This document shows, piece after piece, positions 7,520 to 16,886 of a DNA stretch of 64,000 nucleotides. Under the pieces are notes generated by a model. It had not been told where the DNA came from, did no database searches, and saw nothing but the letters and a program-made list of their open reading frames with translations. The stretch lies in assembly GCF_025630775.1 (NCBI RefSeq), contig NZ_JAOSZE010000023.1, positions 103,248-167,247 on the forward strand, read 5' to 3'. Made by a program: the position numbers and the translations under genes. Position 1 is the stretch's first letter. Each line of letters begins with the position of its first letter. The DNA is from Actinoplanes sp. KI2 (GTDB taxonomy: Bacteria > Actinomycetota > Actinomycetes > Mycobacteriales > Micromonosporaceae).

Positions 7520-8694
7520 CCCATGTCCGGCAACGCCCTCATCGTGACAGCTCCCGGGGGTCCGATCGGTTCGCGATCGCTTCGGGGTGCGGGGTGCGCG
7601 GCCGGATCGGGCACACCGAGCCGCGGGCGGGCCGACTCGCGCCGGGCCGATACCAGGGCGGGCAGCATCGTAGCGGCGGTGAGCAAGAACGCCGCCGAGA
7701 ACCCGAGCGCCGGGACGAGGACGCCGAAACCGATCGCGCCGGCCGCCATGCCCAGGTCGTACGCCGCGTTCCAGACCGCGCTCACCCCGCTGTAGGCCGA
7801 GCGCGGCGCCCGCTCGTACATGAGCGCCAGGGTGACGTTCTGCAGGATGCCGAACCCGGCTCCGAACGCGGACGCGCCGAGCAGGACGCTCCCGAACGAT
7901 CCGGTGCCGGCCAGCGCGGCGGTGCCGCCGATCGCGAGCAGCACGCCGGGCAGGAGCAGCCGGGAGTGACCGCGGCGGTCGCCGATCCGGCCGGCCGCCC
8001 AGCGAGCGAGGGTGCTCACGGCCGGTTGGACCAGGAGCACGATCGACGCCGTCGAGGCCGGGATCGCCAGCGGCAGGAAGGTGACGATCACGCCGGCCGC
8101 CGAGGTGCAGGCCGCGAAGACGACCGGGAGCCGCCGGCTGATCGCGACGATGCGCCCCGCGGGCTCGGCCGGCCGCGGGTCGGGCAGGAACGGCAGCGCG
8201 GCCAGCGTGAGGAGCGGCGCGAGCGCGGTGACGACGAAGACCGGATCGGGACCGTAGCGGAGGGCGGCCCACAGGCCGGCCGGGAGGGCGGCCAGCGAGC
8301 AGACGCCGCTGACCAGGCCGGTAAGGGCCACGCCCGCGCCGCGACGCGAGGCCGGGACCAGCAGGGCGATCAGCGCGCCGCCGGCGACGACGGCGGTCGC
8401 AAATCCCATGCCGCGTACGGCGTTGGCCGCGATCAGGGCCGGGGCCGAGGTGGCCCGCAGGAAGACCAGGGTGGGCGCGCCGAGCAGGAACAACCCCAGG
8501 GCGACGGTCCGCCGGTAGCCGAGCCGAGCCACGATCCGCGGGGTCAGCAGCTCGCAGAGAACGGTAGCGATGAGAAACGCTCCGGTCGTCAGGCCCGCCG
8601 CCGAGGCCGACGGCGCGACCAGCGGGATCACCGCGAGCGGGAGATAGAAGCCGAGCGCGGAGCCGGCGGTCGGGGCGAGTGCTGCGATCCTCAT
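7516..8694 (-). CDS. MFS transporter (drug/metabolite efflux type)
   Basis: The protein has about 392 residues and twelve hydrophobic segments. It has an MFS loop signature near TPRIVARLGYRRTVALG and a second-half RWAAGRIGDRRGHSRLLLPG motif. ATG 8694 is preferred over GTG 8724 because a -10-like TAGCGT (8707-8702) lies 7 nt upstream, implying a leaderless mRNA. A MocR/PdxR-type regulator is divergent, 47 bp away, and probably controls this pump. The sigma factor gene overlaps its 3' end. Confidence 0.88.
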   Translation of the reverse strand: MRIAALAPTAGSALGFYLPLAVIPLVAPSASAAGLTTGAFLIATVLCELLTPRIVARLGYRRTVALGLFLLGAPTLVFLRATSAPALIAANAVRGMGFATAVVAGGALIALLVPASRRGAGVALTGLVSGVCSLAALPAGLWAALRYGPDPVFVVTALAPLLTLAALPFLPDPRPAEPAGRIVAISRRLPVVFAACTSAAGVIVTFLPLAIPASTASIVLLVQPAVSTLARWAAGRIGDRRGHSRLLLPGVLLAIGGTAALAGTGSFGSVLLGASAFGAGFGILQNVTLALMYERAPRSAYSGVSAVWNAAYDLGMAAGAIGFGVLVPALGFSAAFLLTAATMLPALVSARRESARPRLGVPDPAAHPAPRSDREPIGPPGAVTMRALPDMG

Positions 8695-8741
8695 GTGCGC
8701 CACGCTAGGAGCGGACCGGACCACTGATAAGGTCCAATCTC
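8695..8741. promoter_or_regulatory. Compact divergent promoter/operator between MFS pump and MocR-type regulator
   Basis: In 47 bp there is a minus-strand -10 TAGCGT (8707-8702) for the pump and a plus-strand TAAGGT (8728-8733) 8 nt before the regulator's ATG. Between and over them lies a GGACC...GGTCC inverted repeat (8718-8722 and 8731-8735). Both mRNAs look leaderless. Confidence 0.45.
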
Positions 8742-10139
8742 ATGCCCGTCGAGTGGGCCGGTTGGGGTCCGCAGCTGCTGCTCGAGCTCGATCGCACCTC
8801 CGCCACGCCGCTGCGATCGCAGGTGGAGCACCAGCTGCGCGTGGCGATCCGGGCCGGTCGGCTCGCCGCCGGGGAGCGTCTCCCGTCGTCGCGCGTCCTC
8901 GCGGCGCATCTCGGCCTGTCCCGCGGCCTGATCCAGGACTGCTACGCCCAGCTCCAGGCCGAGGGGTACTTGACCGCGCACACCGGCTCGGCGACCCGGG
9001 TCGCCCCGATGGCCGCCGGGAAGGCGGCGCGGGCCTCCGGCCGCCACCGGCCGCCCGCGCCGAAACCGCTCATCGCCGACTTTTCCTCGGGCGTGCCCGA
9101 TCTGCGGCTGGCGCCACGGCAGGACTGGGCGTGGGCGATCGGCCAGGTGTGCCGGACGGCGCCGAACGTGGCCTTCGACTACGGGCCGCCGAACGGGGAC
9201 CCGCGGCTGCGCGAGGTGCTGGCCGCCTACCTGCGGCGGGTACGCGCGGCCGACGCGTACCCGAACCAGGTCTTGATCTGCACGGGTGTCGCCCAGGGGC
9301 TCGGCCTGGTGCTGCGCGTGCTCGCCGATCGTGGGCACACCCGGGTCGCGTTCGAGGATCCGGGGGCGGTGCGGACCGTCCGGGACGCCGCCCGCAGCGC
9401 CCGGATCGACCCGGTGCCGGTACCGGTCGACGAGCACGGGATCGACGTGGCCGCGCTCGCCCGCAGCCGGTCGCGGGTCGCGGTGGTCACGCCCGCCCAT
9501 CAGTGGCCGACCGGCGTGGTGATGGCCCCCGAGCGCCGGCACGAGCTGCTGGCCTGGGCCCGCGAGCACGACGGCATCGTGCTCGAGGACGACTACGACG
9601 CCGAGTTCCGCTACGACCGCGACCCGGTCGGCGCGCTGCAGGGGCTGGCTCCCGATCGGGTCGTGTCGCTCGGCACGGTGAGCAAGTCCCTCGCGCCGGC
9701 CCTGCGGCTGGGCTGGGCGGTCCTTCCGCCGGCGCTGTTCGACGACGTGACCGCCGCGAAGAGCGTGGCGGATCGGGGCACCTCCGGCATCGACCAGCTT
9801 GCGCTGGCCACGCTGATCGAATCTGGCCGGTACGACCGTCACCTGCGCCGGATGCGCGCGGTCTACGCGCGCCGGCGGGCGATCCTGTCCGCTCACGTCC
9901 CGCACGTCACCGGCCTCGCCGCGGGCTTCCATGCGATCGCGCACCTGCCGGCCGGCGCGAGCGAGCGGGAGGTGGTCGCGGCCGCCCGGGCGCGCGGGGT
10001 GGGCATCTACGGGATGAGCGACTACCGCGCCGACGGCTCCTGCGACCCGCCGCAGTTGGTGCTCGGTTTCGGCAACACGCCGGATGCCGCCATGGAGGCC
10101 GGCCTGCGCGCGATCGCCGACCTGATCGGCGGGCGATAG
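8742..10139 (+). CDS. MocR/PdxR-type regulator (GntR HTH fused to class I aminotransferase fold)
   Basis: The 465-residue protein has an N-terminal GntR winged HTH (LRVAIRAGRLAAGERLPSSRVLAAHLGLSRGLIQDCY). A PLP-dependent aminotransferase-like domain follows, with TPAHQWPTGVVM, LEDDYDAEFRYDRDPVGALQG and the Schiff-base lysine in SLGTVSKSLAPALRLGW. Family members sense PLP or amino-acid adducts and often control adjacent transporters or PLP synthesis. No pdxST genes are nearby, so the divergent MFS gene is the likely target. Confidence 0.9.
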   Translation: MPVEWAGWGPQLLLELDRTSATPLRSQVEHQLRVAIRAGRLAAGERLPSSRVLAAHLGLSRGLIQDCYAQLQAEGYLTAHTGSATRVAPMAAGKAARASGRHRPPAPKPLIADFSSGVPDLRLAPRQDWAWAIGQVCRTAPNVAFDYGPPNGDPRLREVLAAYLRRVRAADAYPNQVLICTGVAQGLGLVLRVLADRGHTRVAFEDPGAVRTVRDAARSARIDPVPVPVDEHGIDVAALARSRSRVAVVTPAHQWPTGVVMAPERRHELLAWAREHDGIVLEDDYDAEFRYDRDPVGALQGLAPDRVVSLGTVSKSLAPALRLGWAVLPPALFDDVTAAKSVADRGTSGIDQLALATLIESGRYDRHLRRMRAVYARRRAILSAHVPHVTGLAAGFHAIAHLPAGASEREVVAAARARGVGIYGMSDYRADGSCDPPQLVLGFGNTPDAAMEAGLRAIADLIGGR

Positions 10140-10248
10140 CCGGAACTGTTCCCCCGTTCGGGCCGTGGTCGCATCCGTGCTCCGCGATCACTCTGCTCGC
10201 CGGGCCCCGCCGGGCATCCGTATCCTGACTGCACTTGGGGGGATGTGC

Positions 10249-12807
10249 ATGGCGGACGGGTTGATCGGCCGCGACAGCGAGCTGTCGCAGTTGTGCCGTC
10301 TGGTCGATCCGCCGCCGGCCGCGAGCGAGGTCCGGGCCCTGCTGGGCGAGCCAGGAATGGGCAAGACGGCACTGCTCGCGGCGGTGACCGAGGCCGCCCG
10401 GTCGGCCGGTCTGCGGGTGCTGACGGTCGCCGGGCGGGAGTCCGAACGCGACCTCGTCTTCGCCGGGCTGCATCAGCTGCTGCGGCCGGTCCTCGCCCGG
10501 GTGCCCACGTTGCCGGGGCGGCAGGCGCAGGCCCTGCTCGGCGCGTTCGGGATCGCCCCCGAGCCGGTGCCGCCGGATGCGCTGCTGACCGGGATCGCCG
10601 TGCTCACCCTGCTGTCCGGCCTGGCCGAGGACCAACCGTTGCTGGTGGTCGTGGACGACGTGCAGTGGCTCGACCGGGCCTCGCTCGATGTGCTCACCTT
10701 CGTCGCCCGGCGGCTGGAGTGCGAGCCGCTCGTGCTGGTGCTGGCCGGCCGGGCGGGCGTCGGCGACCTGCCGGCGCTCGTGCTGCGCCCGCTGACCCCG
10801 GCGGCAGCCGGATCGCTGCTGGACGCGCAGCCGCGGCCGCCGCGCGGATTCGCCCGGGAGGTGGTGCTCGCGCAGGCCGCGGGCAACCCGCTCGCGCTGA
10901 TCGAGCTGACGAAAGCGATCGCGAACGACCCGGCCGCCGTTCGCCGCTGGGTGTCCGACCCGATGCCGCCGCAGCAGCGGCTCGGCGCCCTGCTCTCCGC
11001 GCGGGTGGGTGCGCTGCCCGCCGGGACGCGGAAGGTGCTGCTGCTGGCCGCGGTCGGCGACCTGCCGGGGCTGGACGCCGCGGCCCTGGCGCCGGCCGAG
11101 CGGGCCGGGCTGGTGCGGGTGGACGCGTCGGGCGTGCACTTCGCGCATCCGCTGGTGCGGGCCGCGGTCTGTCACGGGGTGCCGTTCGCCGCCCGGGCGG
11201 CGGCGCATCGGACGGCCGCCGCAGCGCTTCGCGACCGGCCCGACCGGCACGCCTGGCACCTGGCCGCGGCGGCACTCGGGCCGGACGAGCGGGTGGCCGC
11301 GCTGCTGGAGCAGAGCGCGGACCGGGCGCAACGGCGGGGTGGCGCGGCCGCCGCGGCCCGCGCTCTGGAGCGGGCCGCGGCGCTCAGCCCGATCGAGACC
11401 GATCAGGCGCGGCGGTTGCTCGCGGCCGCCGCGCTCGCGCAGAGCGCCGGACAGGCCGATCGGGTACGCGACCTGGCCGAGCGAGTCCTCGCGGCGACCG
11501 GCGATCCGGCGATGACCCGGGCGGCGCGGGAACGGATCGGATGGGCGCAGGTCCGGTCGGGTCAGCACGCGCCGGCGCTGGAGACGCTGCTGTCGGCCGG
11601 CTCGCCGGCCGCGCTCGGGTTCGCGGCCACGGTCGCGCACCAGTCGGGCACGCCCGCCGATCGGACCGCGGTCCTGCTCGCACTCGATCGGATGCCGGGG
11701 CTCTCCCCCGCACTGCGGCAGTGGGTGCGCGCCTGTGCCGAGTCGTTCGCCGGCCGGCTGCCCTTCACCCGGGCCGGCGGCGACCCGGTCATCGCCGGTT
11801 CGGCGGCCTGGTTGCTGGAGGAGAGCGAGGAGGCGGTACGGCTGCTGCGCGAGGCGCTCGACCGGCTACGCGCCCCGGGCACTCGCGGCCGCAGCGGCGG
11901 GGCGTTGTCGGCGCTGCACTGGGCCTGCTTCGACGCGGGCCGGTGGGACGAGGCGCTCGCAATCGCCCGGGAGGCCCAGGACATCGCGTCGGCATACCGG
12001 CTCGCACCGGTCGGCGCGTCGGCCGGCCTGCTGGTGGCCACGGTGTCGGCGATGCGCGGCGAGTATTCGCTGGTGCACGATCTGCTGGCCGGGGCGATGA
12101 CCGACGAGTACCGGTCGTCGGCCGCGCGGGCCCGGCACACCTCGGGCATGGTCGCGCTCGCCCAGGGCAACGCCGCGGCCGCGTACGCGCATCTGCGGCA
12201 CCTCTTCGCCGACGGCGAGGCGTTGCATCATCGGGTGTCCTATCTGGGCATCGCCGACCTCGCCGCGGCGGCCGAGCGGATCGGGCAGCGCCGGCTGGTC
12301 GAGCGGGCGCTGGCCACGGTGCCGGCCGACTGCGGTCCGCGGCTGCGGCAGATCGTCGGCCGGGCGCACGGCCTGCTCGGCGAGCCGGCGAGCTTCGAGG
12401 CCGCGCTCGCCGACCCGGCCGGGGAGCAGTGGCCGCTCGAACGCGCTCAACTGCGCCTCGACCACGGTGAGTGGCTACGCCGGCAGCGGCGGATCAACGA
12501 CGCCAAGCCGGTCCTCACGGCGGCGCTGGAGACGTTCCGGCGGTTGCGGGCGCGGCCGCTGGCCGGGCGCGCCGAGGCGGAGCTGCGCGCCTGCGGAGTG
12601 CCGACGCCGGTCGCGCCGAAGGGCGATGCGCTCGCCGAGCTCACCGCGCAGCAGCGAGAGATCGTGGTGCTGGCCGGACGCGGGCTCACCAACGCGGAGA
12701 TCGCCGATCGGCTGTTCCTGTCGCCGCGAACGGTCGCGTCGCATCTGCACCGGTCGTACCCGAAATTGGGTGTCGCCGGGCGGCGTCAGCTCCGCGACCT
12801 GATCTGA
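10249..12807 (+). CDS. Large ATP-binding LuxR-family (LAL) transcriptional regulator
   Basis: The protein has about 852 residues. It has an N-terminal AAA-like ATPase with Walker A GEPGMGKTALL and Walker B LLVVVDDVQWLD, then a long helical TPR-like middle. It ends with a LuxR HTH (LTAQQREIVVLAGRGLTNAEIADRLFLSPRTVASHLH). ATG 10249 is preferred because GGGGGG sits 6 nt upstream; ATG 10243 is in frame but too close. LAL proteins activate sugar, antibiotic or other pathways; the target here is unknown. The 3' neighbourhood holds only gene remnants. Confidence 0.9.
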   Translation: MADGLIGRDSELSQLCRLVDPPPAASEVRALLGEPGMGKTALLAAVTEAARSAGLRVLTVAGRESERDLVFAGLHQLLRPVLARVPTLPGRQAQALLGAFGIAPEPVPPDALLTGIAVLTLLSGLAEDQPLLVVVDDVQWLDRASLDVLTFVARRLECEPLVLVLAGRAGVGDLPALVLRPLTPAAAGSLLDAQPRPPRGFAREVVLAQAAGNPLALIELTKAIANDPAAVRRWVSDPMPPQQRLGALLSARVGALPAGTRKVLLLAAVGDLPGLDAAALAPAERAGLVRVDASGVHFAHPLVRAAVCHGVPFAARAAAHRTAAAALRDRPDRHAWHLAAAALGPDERVAALLEQSADRAQRRGGAAAAARALERAAALSPIETDQARRLLAAAALAQSAGQADRVRDLAERVLAATGDPAMTRAARERIGWAQVRSGQHAPALETLLSAGSPAALGFAATVAHQSGTPADRTAVLLALDRMPGLSPALRQWVRACAESFAGRLPFTRAGGDPVIAGSAAWLLEESEEAVRLLREALDRLRAPGTRGRSGGALSALHWACFDAGRWDEALAIAREAQDIASAYRLAPVGASAGLLVATVSAMRGEYSLVHDLLAGAMTDEYRSSAARARHTSGMVALAQGNAAAAYAHLRHLFADGEALHHRVSYLGIADLAAAAERIGQRRLVERALATVPADCGPRLRQIVGRAHGLLGEPASFEAALADPAGEQWPLERAQLRLDHGEWLRRQRRINDAKPVLTAALETFRRLRARPLAGRAEAELRACGVPTPVAPKGDALAELTAQQREIVVLAGRGLTNAEIADRLFLSPRTVASHLHRSYPKLGVAGRRQLRDLI

Positions 12808-12842
12808 CTGCTGGGCCGCCTCAGCCCAGCCGCCCGGCGGCC

Positions 12843-12950
12843 CAAGCCCTTCTCGGTGACGGCACCGGGGAGAATCTGGCCGGCCTGAACATCACCTCCG
12901 GCGTCCAAACCCGGGGCTACGCCACCGGCGTCATCACCACGACCCGCTAG
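12843..12950 (+). pseudogene. Possible C-terminal remnant of a TetR-like regulator
   Basis: The frame ending at TAG 12950 reads ALLGDGTGENLAGLNITSG. It strongly resembles the C-terminal segment DLLGEGSGENVAGMAILG of the TetR-like protein encoded at 52801-53688 in this window. Only about 35 residues remain, with no start codon. The relationship is inferred from this one alignment by eye. Confidence 0.45.
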
Positions 12951-13078
12951 GCCGTCACGAAGCTGGAAAACCAGGGCCTGACCCGGGCGCCGCCGTAGAG
13001 CGGCAGGCCGGCCCGCTCGGGGGTGAGCCGGGCGCGCCGCGTGGTGAGGAAGTCGCGGGCCTCGCTGCGGTGATCCAT
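12947..13078 (-). pseudogene. N-terminal remnant of an XRE/MmyB-like transcriptional regulator
   Basis: ATG 13078 opens a 43-codon frame, MDHRSEARDFLTTRRARLTP then AGLPLYGG. This is the characteristic N-terminus of actinobacterial XRE-MmyB regulators, where RRVPGLRREEVA normally follows. After GG the match is lost and a stop appears. It overlaps the stop of the opposing TetR-like remnant. It complements the C-terminal remnant at 5726-5905, possibly a rearrangement scar. Confidence 0.75.
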
Positions 13079-13209
13079 GCGCTCGACGCTACGTCCGCCT
13101 GCCCCGGGCAGGGAGGGCCTGGCGGTACCTCCCGCCCGTCTGATCTATCCCTCTCGCGCGGCCAAAAGGTGTACTTGCCTATATCGATCTCTTGTTACGC
13201 TCGGCGACC

Positions 13210-14745
13210 ATGAGATCTGACAGGGGTAATCTCACGTCCCGCCTGGTGGCCGCCGGATCGGCTGTGCTGCTGGGGCTCGCCGGTGCCGCGATCGCGGCCG
13301 ACCCGGCCTCCGCCTCCGGCCATCACCCGACGCCCGGATCCGCCGGCCTGGGCGACCGGTTGTATCCGTTGCTGGGCAACGGCGGATACGACGTCCAGAA
13401 CTACGACCTGAGCGTTTTCTACCCGAAGAAGGACCCGGCCCAGCAGGTCCGCGGCAACGTGACGATCACGGCGGTCGCCACGCAGTCGCTGTCCCGTTTC
13501 GACCTGGACTTCGGCGGGGACGGCGTCGGCAAGGTCACGGTGAACGGGCGGCCCGCCGCGTTCAGCCGCTCCGGCGACGAACTGATCATCACGCCGCAGC
13601 GGCCGCTGGACAACCACCGCCGGTTCACGGTCACCGTCTCCGGTTTCACGGCCACGCCGATCTCGCCCAACGCGAACTCGCCGGCCGGCTTCGTGACGAC
13701 GCCGGACGGCACGATCATGGCCGGCCAGCCCGACCAGTCGCACCAGCTGTTCCCGAGCAACGACCACCCCCGCGACCTGGCCACGTACACGATCACGATG
13801 ACCGCGCCGGTGGGCTGGACCGCGACCGCGAACGGCCAACCGATCCGGACCACTCAGCGCGGCGGCTACGTCACGTCCACCTACCGCGAGTTCCACCCGA
13901 TGGCCGCCGAGCTGATCCAGCTCGCGGTCGGCGACTTCGTCACGGTCAACCGGGCCCCGGTCAACGGCATCCCGATCCGGGACGTCGTGCCGCGCCGGCT
14001 TGCCGACAAGCTGCTGCCCGAGGCGGCCGACGAGCGCAACGAGGTCGCCTGGATGGAGAGCAAGGTCGGCCGGTACCCGTTCGAGCGATACGGATCGCTC
14101 GTGATCGACGGCGACCTGGGCTTCGCGCTGGAGACCCAGACGTTGTCGCTCTACGACACCACCTGGTTCAGCCTCCCCACGGTGATCCTCAACCCGGTCC
14201 TCACCCACGAGCTCGCGCACCAGTGGTTCGGCGACAGCGTCGCGCCGTGGGTGTGGAGCGACGTCTGGCAGAACGAGGGGCACGCCACCTGGTACGAGGT
14301 GCTCTACGCGTACGAGACCGGCACGCTGAAGGAGTACGCCGGCGTGACCACGCTCGACGACTACTACAAGCGGGCGTACGCCAACGGTGACCGGTGGCGC
14401 GCCCGGTACGGCCCGGTCGCGTACCCGTTGCGATCGGACTCGATCTGGGACGTCTTCAACCCCAACGTGTACGACGGGGGAGCACTCGCCCTGTTCGCGC
14501 TCCGGCAGAAGATCGGGGTCCGCGATTTCGAGCGCCTCGAGCGTGCCTGGGTCGCCAAGTACCGCGGCCGGTCGGCCTCTACGCAGGACTTCATCGCCCT
14601 CGCCTCGCGCGTCTCCGGCCAGGACCTGCGATCGTTCCTGAACGATTGGCTGTACGGCTCGAAGACCCCGCCGATGCCCGGTCACCCGGACTGGACCACC
14701 ACTGCGGTGTCGTCGAGCGCGGTCGCGCCCGCGCTGCATCGCTGA
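13210..14745 (+). CDS. Secreted M1-family zinc metallopeptidase
   Basis: The protein has about 511 residues with a Sec signal peptide (to about residue 37). It has an N-terminal beta-saddle domain and a gluzincin catalytic core: HELAHQWFGD (His333, His337) with the third zinc ligand in NEGHATWYE (Glu356), the M1 spacing. An aminopeptidase-like exopeptidase role outside the cell is likely. It is shorter than full aminopeptidase N (about 850 residues), as is usual for secreted actinobacterial M1 proteins. ATG 13210 is preferred to TTG 13192. A very stable hairpin follows the stop. Confidence 0.93.
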   Translation: MRSDRGNLTSRLVAAGSAVLLGLAGAAIAADPASASGHHPTPGSAGLGDRLYPLLGNGGYDVQNYDLSVFYPKKDPAQQVRGNVTITAVATQSLSRFDLDFGGDGVGKVTVNGRPAAFSRSGDELIITPQRPLDNHRRFTVTVSGFTATPISPNANSPAGFVTTPDGTIMAGQPDQSHQLFPSNDHPRDLATYTITMTAPVGWTATANGQPIRTTQRGGYVTSTYREFHPMAAELIQLAVGDFVTVNRAPVNGIPIRDVVPRRLADKLLPEAADERNEVAWMESKVGRYPFERYGSLVIDGDLGFALETQTLSLYDTTWFSLPTVILNPVLTHELAHQWFGDSVAPWVWSDVWQNEGHATWYEVLYAYETGTLKEYAGVTTLDDYYKRAYANGDRWRARYGPVAYPLRSDSIWDVFNPNVYDGGALALFALRQKIGVRDFERLERAWVAKYRGRSASTQDFIALASRVSGQDLRSFLNDWLYGSKTPPMPGHPDWTTTAVSSSAVAPALHR

Positions 14746-14753
14746 GGTCGTCT

Positions 14754-14789
14754 CCGCCTCCGCGGTAACTCCGGTTACCGCGGAGGCGG
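14754..14789 (+). terminator. Strong hairpin terminator with a cUCCGg tetraloop
   Basis: It starts 8 bp after the peptidase stop. It is a perfect 16-bp stem (CCGCCTCCGCGGTAAC with its complement) closed by a TCCG loop. C-UCCG-G belongs to the extra-stable UNCG tetraloop class. There is no U-tract, as is common in high-GC actinobacteria. It separates the peptidase from kup. Confidence 0.85.
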
Positions 14790-14868
14790 AACTGCGGCGG
14801 GTTCTGCCGGGCAAGTGTGCCGCCGGGCCGTAGTGTCCGGGTGTCACCCATGCGAGGGGAGTGCCGTC

Positions 14869-16785
14869 GTGGCGGCTCAGGGGCACGGAGCGCGGGACAC
14901 GGTGCGTCTGGCACTGATCGTCGGCGCGCTCGGCGTCGTCTTCGGCGACATCGGTACCAGCCCGATCTACACCGTGCAGACCGTCTTCAACCCGGACGAC
15001 CCGCATCCCGTGCCGGTCAGCGTCGAGAACGTCTACGGCGTGGTCTCGCTGATCTTCTGGTCGGTCACGATCGTCGTCACCGTGCAGTACGTGCTGCTCG
15101 CGATGCGCGCCGACAACGACGGCGAGGGCGGCGTGATGGCGCTGATCACGCTGTTGCGGCGCTCGGGCGCGTTCCGTGGGGGCCGGACGGCGGCCTGGCT
15201 GGCGGGGCTGGGCATCTTCGGCGCCTCGCTGTTCATCGGGGACAGCATGATCACGCCGGCCATCTCGGTGCTCTCCGCCGTCGAGGGTCTCAAGATCGTC
15301 GAGCCGTCGTTCGCCGAGGCGGTCGTCCCGATCACCGCCGTGATCATCGTCGTACTTTTCCTCGTGCAGCGCCGCGGCACCGCGGCCGTCGGCCGGGTGT
15401 TCGGCCCTGTCATGATCGCCTGGTTCGTCACGATCGGGGTGCTGGGCGTCAACGGCATCGCTCACCATCCCGCGATCCTCAAGGCCCTGTCCCCGACGTA
15501 CGCGCTGGGGTTTCTCTTCGGTCATTTCGGCATCGCCTTCTTCGCCCTCGCCGCGGTCGTGCTCGCGGTCACCGGCGCCGAGGCGCTCTACGCGGACATG
15601 GGTCACTTCGGCCGGAAGGCGATCAGCCGGGGATGGCTCATCCTGGTCTTCCCCGCGCTGGTGCTGAACTACTTCGGACAGGGCGCGCTCGTCCTCGGCG
15701 ACACCGCCAACCTCAGCGGCCCGTTCTTCCTGCTTGCTCCCGGCTGGGCGCGGCTGCCCCTGGTGCTGCTCGCCACCGCGGCCACGGTGATCGCCGCGCA
15801 GGCCGTGGTCACCGGCGCGTTCTCGGTCACCTCACAGGCCGCCCAGCTCGGCTATCTGCCGCGACTGCGGGTGGCGCACACCAGCGAGAAGGAGATCGGT
15901 CAGATCTACGTGCCGTGGATCAACTGGCTCCTGCTGGTTTCGGTGCTCGTGCTGGTCTTCGCGTTCCGCAGCTCGGCCGCCCTCGCCTACGCCTACGGCA
16001 TGACCGTGACCGGCACGATCACCATCACCGCGTCGCTGTTCTTCTACATCGCCCGGCAGCGATGGAAGACGCCGCTCTGGCTGCTCGTGCCCGGTGCGGT
16101 CGTCATCCTGTCGGTCGACCTGCTGTTCGTTGCGGCCAACCTGACCAAGTTGCTGCACGGCGCCTGGCTGCCGCTGCTGATTGCGCTGCTCGCGTTCACC
16201 GTGATGGCCACCTGGCAGAAGGGGCGGGAGATCGTCACCGCCAAGCGGCAGCGCACCGAGGGGTCGCTGACCGACTTCGTCGAGGAGCTCCGGCGGAAGG
16301 GGACATCGATTGCGACCGTTCCCGGCACCGCAATCTTCCTCAACCGCGGCAACCAGACCGCGCCGCTCGCGATGCGGGCGAACGTCGACCACAACCACGT
16401 CCGGCACGAGCACGTTCTAATCATTTCGGTCGAGACGTTGCCGGTGCCGCGCCTGCGCGACGACGATCGGATCGAGGTCGATCCGCTCGCCTACGAGGAT
16501 GACGGCATCTTCTTCGTGCGCATGCGGTTCGGGTACGCCGAGACCCAGGATCTCCAGGCCGCCCTGGGTCAGCTCGACCCCGACACGACCGAGGGCCGCC
16601 TCGAGCTCGAGGACGCCTCCTGGTTCCTCTCGAAGATCGAGCTGCGGCGGGGCACCGAGCCGACGATGGCCGCCTGGCGCAAGCGGCTGTTCATCGCCAC
16701 CTCCTACATCACGGCCGACGCCGCGGAGCACTTCGGGCTGCCCCGCGACCGCACGGTGATCATGGGCTCACACATCGAGGTCTGA
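14869..16785 (+). CDS. kup: Kup-family potassium uptake transporter
   Basis: The 638-residue protein has the Kup hallmark GVVFGDIGTSPIYTVQTVF, the NDNGEGGVMALITLL motif and about twelve membrane helices. A C-terminal cytoplasmic domain of about 180 residues ends in YITADAAEHFGLPRDRTVIMGSHIEV. It mediates K+ import, probably with protons. GTG 14869 is preferred because GAGGGGAG lies 8 nt upstream; longer frames lack a ribosome site. It has its own transcription unit between two hairpins. Confidence 0.95.
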   Translation: MAAQGHGARDTVRLALIVGALGVVFGDIGTSPIYTVQTVFNPDDPHPVPVSVENVYGVVSLIFWSVTIVVTVQYVLLAMRADNDGEGGVMALITLLRRSGAFRGGRTAAWLAGLGIFGASLFIGDSMITPAISVLSAVEGLKIVEPSFAEAVVPITAVIIVVLFLVQRRGTAAVGRVFGPVMIAWFVTIGVLGVNGIAHHPAILKALSPTYALGFLFGHFGIAFFALAAVVLAVTGAEALYADMGHFGRKAISRGWLILVFPALVLNYFGQGALVLGDTANLSGPFFLLAPGWARLPLVLLATAATVIAAQAVVTGAFSVTSQAAQLGYLPRLRVAHTSEKEIGQIYVPWINWLLLVSVLVLVFAFRSSAALAYAYGMTVTGTITITASLFFYIARQRWKTPLWLLVPGAVVILSVDLLFVAANLTKLLHGAWLPLLIALLAFTVMATWQKGREIVTAKRQRTEGSLTDFVEELRRKGTSIATVPGTAIFLNRGNQTAPLAMRANVDHNHVRHEHVLIISVETLPVPRLRDDDRIEVDPLAYEDDGIFFVRMRFGYAETQDLQAALGQLDPDTTEGRLELEDASWFLSKIELRRGTEPTMAAWRKRLFIATSYITADAAEHFGLPRDRTVIMGSHIEV

Positions 16786-16797
16786 GGTTTCGGTTTG

Positions 16798-16819
16798 CCC
16801 GTTTGCGGCACAAACCGGG
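16798..16819 (+). terminator. Possible terminator after kup
   Basis: CCCGTTTG, a 5-nt loop, then CAAACCGGG forms an 8-bp stem with one bulged base, 12 bp after the stop. It is weaker than other hairpins in the window. Confidence 0.4.
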
Positions 16820-16886
16820 CGATCTCCCCGCCCCCGGACTGATGATCGGCTTGTCCTTCCGGCCTTAGGCAACGTTCAATCGTGGG

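Noticed and set aside
8742..10139. Considered as a plain aminotransferase gene
   Set aside because: The N-terminal GntR helix-turn-helix and the divergent transporter fit a MocR/PdxR-type regulator better.
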